From NCBI GenBank assembly GCA_025356765.1, contig JANXRO010000243.1, positions 1-11,987 of the forward strand: a stretch of DNA of 11,987 nucleotides, written 5' to 3'. A model generated the notes under the pieces. The model had not been told where the DNA came from. It did no database searches and saw only the letters and a program-made list of their open reading frames with translations. Positions 6,531 to 11,987 of the stretch are shown here, piece after piece (within the stretch, counting starts at the first letter, position 1; each line of letters starts with the position of its first letter). This stretch comes from Hyphomicrobiales bacterium (GTDB lineage: Bacteria > Pseudomonadota > Alphaproteobacteria > Rhizobiales > Aestuariivirgaceae). A program made the translations under genes and the position numbers.

Positions 6531-7616
6531 ATGATCGAAACCCTCGCCACATATTTCGACGGCCAATCAGCGCGCAACCGAACTGTTCATCTGCGTGATG
6601 ATGGTGATGCTTTAAGTTTTTCTGGCCCAGAAACACCCAAAACGATATGGAATATTCGAGGCCTTCATCCCATTGATGCGCCCACCAAAGGCCAGCCTTA
6701 CCGCCTAACCCATGATGCAAAACCGGGTGCACGACTCATCATCACCGATGAAGCCTTCATCCAAAATCTCATCAGCCATTCCAACCATTTGCGCGGCGGC
6801 TATTCCATGCGCGATATAGCCAACATCTTTGGGTGGACAGTTGGCGGCTTAGGCGTTTGTGCCGCATTAACATATCTGGCCATGTGGATTTTGCCAGATC
6901 GTGTTGCCCACGTGCTGCCCCAAAGCTGGCGAGAAAAAACCGGCACAGAAATGGAAACAACGCTTTCAGGCGGCGCAAAGCGCTGCCAAACACCAGCCGG
7001 TGAACATGCTTTGGGCACTATTGTTGCTGCCTTGGCTGAAGGCACGCCAAGCCTGCCTGCGGTTTCCATTCACGTTTATGATATGCCCCTTGTCAACGCC
7101 TTTGCCGTTAGCGGTGGTAAAATCATCGTCACCCGTGGGCTGTTGGATAAAGCTGAAACAGCTGAAGAATTCACTGGCGTTTTGGCCCATGAAATGGGCC
7201 ATGTTTGGCATTTCCACCCTGAAGCACAGATTGTGCGCTTGGGCGGAATGGAAGTTTTAAGCAGCATTTTTACGGGCACAAACGGCGGAAACGCCACCAC
7301 AAACGTTGCTATGTTAGCCACGGTTTTGCGAAGCTCACGCGCCGCCGAGGCAGAGGCTGATCAATTTGCCAACGAGGCTTTGATCAATGCAAAAATTGAT
7401 CCGAAAGGCCTTCGTTCATTCTTCGAAAAAATCATGAAGATGGAAAAAGACCAAGGCAGCAATGGCGCAATGTTGGGTGAAATTGGTTCGATCTTCTCCA
7501 CCCATCCGGGCACAGAAGACCGTATCAAAAACATTCAACTTTTGCCGTCAGGCGTTGTGGCAAAACCTGTGCTAACCGATCAAGAATGGCAAGCGCTGAA
7601 AAAAATGTGCGGCTGA
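6531..7616 (+). CDS. Membrane-anchored M48-family zinc metalloprotease
   Basis: This 361-residue protein carries an M48 peptidase domain. The zinc motif HEMGH (residues 220-224) lies in VLAHEMGHVWHFHPE. The third ligand is probably Glu273 in the ExxAD motif (273-277), and the typical STHPGTEDRI follows at 323-332. Before it are a beta-rich N-terminal domain (about 1-95, beginning YFDGQSARNRTVHL) and one transmembrane helix (about 98-121), so the likely topology is N-domain in the cytoplasm and protease in the periplasm. M48 relatives include Oma1, HtpX and BepA, which act in membrane or outer-membrane protein quality control; the substrate here is unknown. ATG 6531 is used rather than TTG 6528, as GGTGA (6522-6526), which contains the DUF898 stop, can act as ribosome site. 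The gene's end lies inside a hairpin shared with msrA. Confidence 0.92.
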   Translation: MIETLATYFDGQSARNRTVHLRDDGDALSFSGPETPKTIWNIRGLHPIDAPTKGQPYRLTHDAKPGARLIITDEAFIQNLISHSNHLRGGYSMRDIANIFGWTVGGLGVCAALTYLAMWILPDRVAHVLPQSWREKTGTEMETTLSGGAKRCQTPAGEHALGTIVAALAEGTPSLPAVSIHVYDMPLVNAFAVSGGKIIVTRGLLDKAETAEEFTGVLAHEMGHVWHFHPEAQIVRLGGMEVLSSIFTGTNGGNATTNVAMLATVLRSSRAAEAEADQFANEALINAKIDPKGLRSFFEKIMKMEKDQGSNGAMLGEIGSIFSTHPGTEDRIKNIQLLPSGVVAKPVLTDQEWQALKKMCG

Positions 7617-7630
7617 TAAGACGATCAGCC
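7599..7630 (-). terminator. Intrinsic terminator of msrA, with stem spanning both convergent stop codons
   Basis: GGCTGAT (7611-7617) and ATCAGCC (7624-7630) form a perfect 7-bp stem with a six-base loop. The M48 stop (TGA, 7614-7616) lies in the left arm and the msrA stop (complement of TCA, 7625-7627) in the right arm. Read on the minus strand, the hairpin is followed after five bases by seven T residues (complement of the A-run 7599-7605), as expected for an intrinsic terminator of msrA. On the plus strand there is no T-run, so termination of the M48 transcript there would be weaker or of another kind. Confidence 0.65.
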
Positions 7631-8323
7631 CTTCACCAGTTTCGGCTTCTCGCTATACATTTGCGGGAACATGCGACTTAAGTTTTGCACCTTCGGAATA
7701 TCATTATAAGCGATGTAAGATTCCTTGGGGTGAAGCGTCAGATAATCTTGATGATAATCTTCAGCTGCATAGAACTTTTTCTCAGGCTCAATGGATGTCA
7801 CGATGGCCGCATTGAAAATTTTGGCTTTTCCCAACTGATCAATATAGGCTTTGGCCACTTGGGCTTGGGCATCATTTTCAGGAAATATTGCAGACCGATA
7901 TTGCGTGCCACTGTCTGGACCCTGATAATTCAGTTGCGTTGGATCATGCACCACTGAAAAATAAATCTGCAATAGCGTGGCATAATTGACCACCTGTGGG
8001 TCAAACGTAATTTCAACTGCTTCCGCATGACCAGTATCACCACCGCTTACAGTGTCATAATTAGCAGTGTCTGCCTTGCCGCCAGCATAACCAGAAACAG
8101 CATTTTGAACGCCTTTCACATGTTGAAAAACGCCCTGCACGCCCCAAAAGCAACCACCAGCAAGAACAACCTTTTCCATGCCCGCGCTTGAAACTTTTTC
8201 CATCATCATGGCGGCTGGAACCGCCACGGCATCTTCAGCACATGCCGCTTGCGCCATAAAACCAGCGGCCAAGGACGATGCAAAAAACAATGCGGCATTG
8301 CGTGATAATTTAAATTTCAACAT
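7625..8323 (-). CDS. msrA: Exported peptide-methionine (S)-S-oxide reductase MsrA
   Basis: MsrA reduces methionine-S-sulfoxide in oxidised proteins. The catalytic GCFWG motif is at residues 57-61 (Cys58), followed by family blocks GYAGG (79-83), YDTVSGGDTGHAEAVEITFDP (89-109, broken at G-94 by one substitution relative to common forms), QYRSAIF (141-147) and AEDYHQDYL (187-195). Unlike cytoplasmic MsrA, the protein starts with a Sec signal peptide, probably cut at ACA-ED (residue 29) or just before, so it should act in the periplasm. After cleavage there Cys58 is the only cysteine, and the usual C-terminal resolving cysteine is absent. A strong AGGAG ribosome site precedes the ATG by seven bases on the minus strand. 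The gene lies 88 bp after glmS on the same strand and may have its own promoter, although none is obvious. It converges on the M48 protease. Confidence 0.95.
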   Translation of the reverse strand: MLKFKLSRNAALFFASSLAAGFMAQAACAEDAVAVPAAMMMEKVSSAGMEKVVLAGGCFWGVQGVFQHVKGVQNAVSGYAGGKADTANYDTVSGGDTGHAEAVEITFDPQVVNYATLLQIYFSVVHDPTQLNYQGPDSGTQYRSAIFPENDAQAQVAKAYIDQLGKAKIFNAAIVTSIEPEKKFYAAEDYHQDYLTLHPKESYIAYNDIPKVQNLSRMFPQMYSEKPKLVKG

Positions 8324-8411
8324 GGTTCGCTCCTGTGTGTCAAAGTAAAATGCACTTCATTGAAGCGAAAGTACAATCACACCCGATCAAGAATGAGTGA
8401 ACGATGCGAAG

Positions 8412-10238
8412 CTATTCCACTGTAACACTTTTGGCCAGGTTGCGCGGTTGATCCACATCGGTGCCCATAATCACAGCAGTGTGATAGGCCAAAAGCTGCA
8501 CAGGGATTGCATACATAAGTGGGCTGATGAATGCATGCGCCACAGGCACATGAATATGACGAAAGGTCTTATGCGAATTTTGCTTGTGGCTTTGGTCATC
8601 GGTAATCAAAACAATCTTGCCGCCGCGGGCCGCAACTTCTTCCATGTTTGAAATGGTTTTTTCATAAAGCTCATCGCGTGGCGCAATCACAATCACTGGA
8701 ACATGTTCATCCACCAACGCGATTGGCCCGTGTTTTAATTCACCCGCAGCATAACCTTCGGCGTGAATATATGAAATTTCTTTCAGCTTCAAAGCACCTT
8801 CCAAAGCCAATGGATAATTGATGCCACGGCCAAGGAACAACACATCACGAGCCTTAGCAATTTCCACGGCAACTTTGGCAATGTTTTTCTCTTCCTTCAA
8901 CACTTCCGTCATATGGCGCGGCGCTTCAATCAGCGCATTCACATATTCATGTTCCTGCGCCATTGACAGCGTGCCGCGAATTTTGCCCGCCAACAATGCA
9001 AAGCAAGCCAAGACAGTCAGTTGGCATGTGAAAGCTTTGGTTGACGCCACACAAATTTCAGGCCCTGCAAAAGTGCGCAACACAATTTCAGATTCACGCG
9101 CAATGGTAGATTCAGGAACGTTCACTACGGAAACAATATGCTGGCCTTGTGATTTTGAATAGCGCAAAGCGGCCAGCGTATCTGCGGTTTCGCCAGATTG
9201 TGAAATTAAAATGGCCAATCCATTTTTGCTCATCGGCGCTTCACGATATCGGAATTCAGATGCCACATCGACGTCCACCGGCAGGCGAGCCACTTTCTCA
9301 AACCAATATTTAGCGGCAAGACCAACATAAGCCGATGTGCCGCAAGCTGTGATGGTGATGCGATCGAGCTTGGTAAAATCAAACGAAAGGTTTGTCGGCA
9401 CTTTCACAGTTTTGGTAGCAAAATCAATATATTCAGCCAGCGTATGGCCAACCACTTCGGGCTGTTCAGCAATTTCTTTGGCCATGAAATGGCGATGGTT
9501 TCCCTTATCCACCATCATCGCCGAAGCTTGGCTAAAATTCATCGGCCGCGTTATGGGCTGATTCTCAGCGTTATAGATTTGAAATGAATTGCGCGTCATC
9601 TCAACCCAATCACCATCTTCCAAATAGGTGATGCGATTGGTGAAGGGTGAAAGTGCAATCGCGTCAGAGCCCAAGAACATTTGCCCATCACCATGGCCAA
9701 CAGCCAAGGGCGGGCCATTGCGTGCGCCAATCAGCAAATCATGTTCAGACTTAAACATAATGGCCAAAGCAAAAGCTCCATGCAGCCTAGCCAAAACTTT
9801 GCGCACCGCGTCTTGCGGGCCAGCGCCACCCTTGCGCGCTTGTTCTAAAAGATGCGCCACGACTTCAGTGTCTGTTTGCGAAACAAATTTATATCCACCC
9901 GCAATCAGCTCTTCTTTCAATTCTGCAAAGTTTTCAATAATGCCATTATGAACAATCACCACATCGCCCGAAATATGCGGGTGGGCATTGGTTTCATTGG
10001 GTACGCCATGGGTGGCCCAGCGTGTGTGGCCAATGCCGCTGGTGCCCATCAAAGGGCTTTCACGCAAACGATCTTCCAAATTGCGAAGCTTGCCGGGTGC
10101 GCGTCTGCGCTCAATCACGCCATTCTCGATTGTGGCAACGCCCGCTGAGTCATAGCCGCGATATTCCAAACGGCGCAGCGCTTCAACAAGATCAAGCGCA
10201 ACGGGTTTAGTTCCAAGAATGCCAACAATGCCACACAT
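8412..10238 (-). CDS. glmS: Glutamine-fructose-6-phosphate aminotransferase (isomerizing) GlmS
   Basis: GlmS makes glucosamine-6-phosphate from fructose-6-phosphate and glutamine, the committed step towards UDP-GlcNAc in the cytoplasm. The 608-residue length is normal. The N-terminal class II glutaminase domain (about 1-220) begins MCGIVGILG, whose Cys2 becomes the nucleophile once Met is removed. It also shows GIGHTRWATHG (68-78) and HNGIIENF (97-104). Two sugar-isomerase (SIS) domains follow, with ACGTSAY (298-304), SQSGET (346-351) and the GEL-KHGPIALVD region (499-510). The C-terminus DVDQPRNLAKSVTVE is the expected end. It is nine bases downstream of glmU, and its TAGGAG ribosome site includes the glmU stop codon. 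There is no room for a glmS ribozyme in that nine-base gap. Confidence 0.98.
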   Translation of the reverse strand: MCGIVGILGTKPVALDLVEALRRLEYRGYDSAGVATIENGVIERRRAPGKLRNLEDRLRESPLMGTSGIGHTRWATHGVPNETNAHPHISGDVVIVHNGIIENFAELKEELIAGGYKFVSQTDTEVVAHLLEQARKGGAGPQDAVRKVLARLHGAFALAIMFKSEHDLLIGARNGPPLAVGHGDGQMFLGSDAIALSPFTNRITYLEDGDWVEMTRNSFQIYNAENQPITRPMNFSQASAMMVDKGNHRHFMAKEIAEQPEVVGHTLAEYIDFATKTVKVPTNLSFDFTKLDRITITACGTSAYVGLAAKYWFEKVARLPVDVDVASEFRYREAPMSKNGLAILISQSGETADTLAALRYSKSQGQHIVSVVNVPESTIARESEIVLRTFAGPEICVASTKAFTCQLTVLACFALLAGKIRGTLSMAQEHEYVNALIEAPRHMTEVLKEEKNIAKVAVEIAKARDVLFLGRGINYPLALEGALKLKEISYIHAEGYAAGELKHGPIALVDEHVPVIVIAPRDELYEKTISNMEEVAARGGKIVLITDDQSHKQNSHKTFRHIHVPVAHAFISPLMYAIPVQLLAYHTAVIMGTDVDQPRNLAKSVTVE

Positions 10239-10250
10239 GTTAAACTCCTA
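10239..10250 (-). promoter_or_regulatory. glmS ribosome binding site overlapping the glmU stop codon
   Basis: On the minus strand the glmU TAG stop (10248-10250) forms the first three bases of TAGGAG, a near-ideal Shine-Dalgarno sequence six bases before the glmS ATG. Ribosomes finishing glmU are therefore placed on the glmS site, favouring coupled translation of the two enzymes. Confidence 0.75.
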
Positions 10251-11603
10251 AGTTTTTTTCTTGGCGGCTTTTGCCGCTTGTTTCATTGCACGATAGCGCT
10301 TGGCCCAACCTACTTTGACAACGGCTGGAACCCGCGTCAGGGCTAAAGCATCAGCAGGCACATCGGCGGTGATAACGCTGGAAGCCGCAATGTTTGCCCC
10401 TGCCCCAATTTTCACCGGTGCCACCAAAGATGTGTTGGAACCTACAAAAACATTTTCGCCAATATCTGTCAGGTGTTTGTCATAGCCATCATAATTACAG
10501 GTAATTGTACCAGCACCGATGTTGCTGCCTGCGCCCACAATGGCGTCGCCAATATAGGTTAAATGATTGGCCTTAGCCCCTTTGCCAATTTTGGCTTTTT
10601 TGATTTCAACAAAATTGCCGATATGCGCATTTTCACCAATTTCAGCGCCGGGCCGCAGACGCGCAAAAGGCCCAATGCGTGCGCCGTTTGCAATAGTGGC
10701 GCCTTCGATATGAGAGAATGCAAAAATCTCAACATTATCGCCAACTACAACCTGTGGGCCAAACACAACATTGGGTTCGATGATCACATCTTTGCCAAGC
10801 TTTGTATCAGCAGAAAAATAAACCGTCTCAGGGTCAATCAGCGTTGCGCCATTTTCCATCGCAAGGCGGCGGGCCTCTTGCTGAAACACATGCTCTAAAA
10901 CTGCAAGCTGGATGCGATCATTCACCCCCGCCACTTCATTTTCCTTGCACATGGCCAAAGCCACGGTGGTTTTGGCTGCAACAGCCAGCTTTACAAGATC
11001 AGTCAGGTAATATTCGCCCTTGGAATTTTCCTTCGAAAGTTTCGGAATAATTTGCCACAGCAGCGCATTATCAATTGCCACAATGCCTGAATTGCAAAGT
11101 TTGATGGTTTTCTCTTGCGCGTTGGTTTCACGCTCTTCGCGAATATCAATTATGCCGTTGGCATCGCCAATCAAACGGCCATAGCCAAAAGGGCTCTGCG
11201 TCTCAAAACCCAAAACCGCCATTTTGTGCTGGCCATCAAGCTTAGCCATAAGCCCGCACAAGGTTTCAGGCTGGATCAATGGCACATCACCATAAAGCAC
11301 CAGAACCGTGCCCTCAAAACCAATCAAAGCCTGCTTTGCCATTTGCACGGCATGGCCTGTGCCCAAGCGGTCATTTTGCTCAGCAAAAACACAATCAGAA
11401 AAAACGTTACGGGCTTCCTGCTGCACAGCCGCCATGCCCGGCCCATGGATAATCACAGCCTTAACAGCGTTCAGCGCCTTGGCCGCATGCAACGCATGGC
11501 CCACCATGCTGCGCCCGGCAATTTTATGCAAAACTTTTGGCAGAGCAGACTTCATCCTCGTGCCCATACCTGCAGCCAAAACCACAATCGCCAAATTTGT
11601 CAT
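10248..11603 (-). CDS. glmU: Bifunctional N-acetylglucosamine-1-phosphate uridyltransferase / glucosamine-1-phosphate acetyltransferase GlmU
   Basis: GlmU acetylates glucosamine-1-phosphate and then couples it to UTP, giving UDP-GlcNAc for peptidoglycan and lipopolysaccharide. The 451-residue protein has an N-terminal pyrophosphorylase with LAAGMGTRMKSALPKVLH (9-26), the Mg-binding LYGDVPLI (103-110, Asp105), FGYGRLI (139-145) and GVNDR (226-230, Asn228). The C-terminal left-handed beta-helix acetyltransferase has many hexapeptide repeats (about 250-430), the catalytic His347 in NHLTYIGDA, and TCNYDGYDKH (368-377). The tail is lysine-rich (KQAAKAAKKKT). The start at 11601-11603 gives the standard N-terminus; only a GGGG a few bases upstream could serve as ribosome site. 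It is followed at nine bases by glmS and so likely forms one operon with it. GlmM, the mutase acting between them, is not in this window. Confidence 0.98.
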   Translation of the reverse strand: MTNLAIVVLAAGMGTRMKSALPKVLHKIAGRSMVGHALHAAKALNAVKAVIIHGPGMAAVQQEARNVFSDCVFAEQNDRLGTGHAVQMAKQALIGFEGTVLVLYGDVPLIQPETLCGLMAKLDGQHKMAVLGFETQSPFGYGRLIGDANGIIDIREERETNAQEKTIKLCNSGIVAIDNALLWQIIPKLSKENSKGEYYLTDLVKLAVAAKTTVALAMCKENEVAGVNDRIQLAVLEHVFQQEARRLAMENGATLIDPETVYFSADTKLGKDVIIEPNVVFGPQVVVGDNVEIFAFSHIEGATIANGARIGPFARLRPGAEIGENAHIGNFVEIKKAKIGKGAKANHLTYIGDAIVGAGSNIGAGTITCNYDGYDKHLTDIGENVFVGSNTSLVAPVKIGAGANIAASSVITADVPADALALTRVPAVVKVGWAKRYRAMKQAAKAAKKKT

Positions 11604-11787
11604 TACAACCCCAAGAATCGTCCCAATTGGAAGTTTAACCGAACAATCGTGTCCACTGCGTTAGGATTGTGGCGGATTTGGCATCACAGTTAATCAGTTC
11701 TAAATGCGACAAATCCGTGCTTGACCGATGAGAAAGCCACAACTATGTATCGGGCGCTTTCGCAGATTCAGTTGTTCTGTGATGTGG
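11604..11787. other. Divergent intergenic region between glmU and tRNA-Lys
   Basis: This 184-bp gap holds the upstream sequences of glmU (minus) and tRNA-Lys (plus). A good sigma-70-type promoter facing the tRNA is listed separately. On the glmU side I see the short palindrome CCAATTGG (11623-11630) but no convincing -35/-10 pair. No open reading frame here looks like a gene. Confidence 0.6.
11721..11749 (+). promoter_or_regulatory. Candidate sigma-70 promoter for tRNA-Lys
   Basis: TTGACC (11721-11726) and TATGTA (11744-11749) match the -35 and -10 consensus well at the ideal 17-bp spacing. Transcription would start near 11756, leaving a leader of about 30 bases before the tRNA at 11788, which is normal for a tRNA gene. 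It was found by eye, with no supporting expression data. Confidence 0.5.
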
Positions 11788-11862
11788 GGGCCCATAGCTC
11801 AGCGGTAGAGCATCTGACTTTTAATCAGAGGGTCGTGGGTTCGAATCCCGCTGGGCTCACCA
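11788..11862 (+). tRNA. tRNA-Lys (anticodon UUU)
   Basis: The cloverleaf can be drawn in full. The acceptor stem GGGCCCA (11788-11794) pairs with TGGGCTC (11852-11858), with one G-U pair. The D stem GCTC/GAGC spans 11797-11811. The anticodon stem TCTGA/TCAGA encloses the loop CTTTTAA, with anticodon TTT at 11820-11822. A five-base variable loop and a T arm GTGGG/CCCGC with loop TTCGAAT follow. The discriminator base is A, and the CCA end is encoded (11860-11862). The anticodon reads lysine AAA/AAG codons. Confidence 0.97.
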
Positions 11863-11987
11863 ATACAATCAAAGACTTAAGGGATCGGCTTTTTATTTCT
11901 GTTCGGCCCAACAACCACCTACCAACCACGCCAAATAGTAAGCGATAGTAGGTGTTGTTTTGAGCCGGAAGCGGTGAACTTTGCTCC
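11863..11987. other. Sequence downstream of tRNA-Lys without a recognisable gene
   Basis: No gene, complete or partial, can be supported in these 125 bases. A T-rich run (11890-11897) follows the tRNA and might help end its transcript, but no stem precedes it. An imperfect inverted repeat (11905-11966) is the only clear structure and is listed separately. No copy of the tRNA 3' end is visible, so there is no direct sign of an attachment site. Confidence 0.5.
11905..11966. repeat. Imperfect inverted repeat downstream of tRNA-Lys
   Basis: The left arm GGCCCAACAACCACCTAC (about 11905-11922) is mirrored by the right arm GTAGGTGTTGTTTTGAGCC (11948-11966). The match is exact over ACCTAC/GTAGGT and continues outward with one mismatch and two small length differences. 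The 25-base loop contains the first of two ATAGTA copies. Possible readings are a structured RNA end, an operator of a gene beyond the window, or a remnant of a small mobile repeat. None is proven. Confidence 0.4.

Noticed and set aside
8354..8364. Palindrome CTTCATTGAAG between glmS and msrA
   Set aside because: Arms of five bases with poor extension are expected by chance. It might form a weak glmS terminator, but the following T-run is broken.
11115..11693. A 192-codon plus-strand open frame opposite glmU
   Set aside because: It is antisense to the intact, conserved glmU frame, resembles no family, and has no supporting ribosome site.
11721..11948. A 75-codon open frame across the tRNA-Lys region
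   Set aside because: It is the translation of the tRNA itself (the familiar SSAVEHLTFNQRVVGSNPAG string) and overlaps a complete cloverleaf, so it is not a gene.
11863..11987. Attachment site of an integrated element at tRNA-Lys
   Set aside because: No duplicate of the tRNA 3' end and no integrase is visible in the sequence available.

Overview
The window is a compact, nearly gapless stretch of about 50% GC (estimated by eye) from an alphaproteobacterium, most likely of the order Hyphomicrobiales (Rhizobiales). The order rests on a divergent recG / sdhE-mfd pair, a DUF502 membrane protein at the end of recG, a tight glmU-glmS pair, and an ExoR-like Sel1-repeat protein. I judged this from protein sequence and recalled gene order, not from a database search. 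Every gene can be placed in a recognised family except one small exported protein.

Layout. Positions 1-872 (minus strand) hold sdhE, a flavinylation factor for succinate dehydrogenase, overlapping by ATGA the start of mfd, the transcription-repair coupling factor. The window keeps only the first 202 residues of mfd. recG (about 929-3040, plus) diverges from sdhE and codes for the branched-DNA helicase. It runs tail to tail, with a 23-bp overlap, into a DUF502 membrane protein (3018-3737, minus). Positions 3785-8323 hold five genes with a cell-envelope theme: an unrecognised exported protein with four cysteines, an ExoR-like periplasmic Sel1-repeat protein on the opposite strand, a two-gene unit of a DUF898 multi-spanning membrane protein and a membrane-anchored M48 zinc protease, and an exported single-cysteine MsrA. 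Positions 8412-11603 (minus) hold glmU-glmS, whose products make glucosamine-6-phosphate and UDP-GlcNAc for peptidoglycan and lipopolysaccharide. A tRNA-Lys(UUU) with its own plausible promoter lies at 11788-11862. The last 125 bases hold no gene I can support.

How the genes relate. The outer genes are housekeeping: DNA repair, respiratory-complex assembly and cell-wall precursors. The central block looks like envelope maintenance: a periplasmic regulator-like repeat protein, a membrane protease module, and periplasmic methionine repair. I see no mobile element, CRISPR array, phage gene or toxin-antitoxin pair. No stretch over 300 bases lacks a gene; the longest gaps are about 184 bp (5218-5401 and 11604-11787).

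The most noteworthy observations are the hairpin that contains both stop codons of the converging M48 and msrA genes, the exported MsrA with no resolving cysteine, the DUF898-M48 pair with apparent internal repeats in the DUF898 protein, and the four-cysteine exported protein of unknown function. I found no convincing wholly new system.
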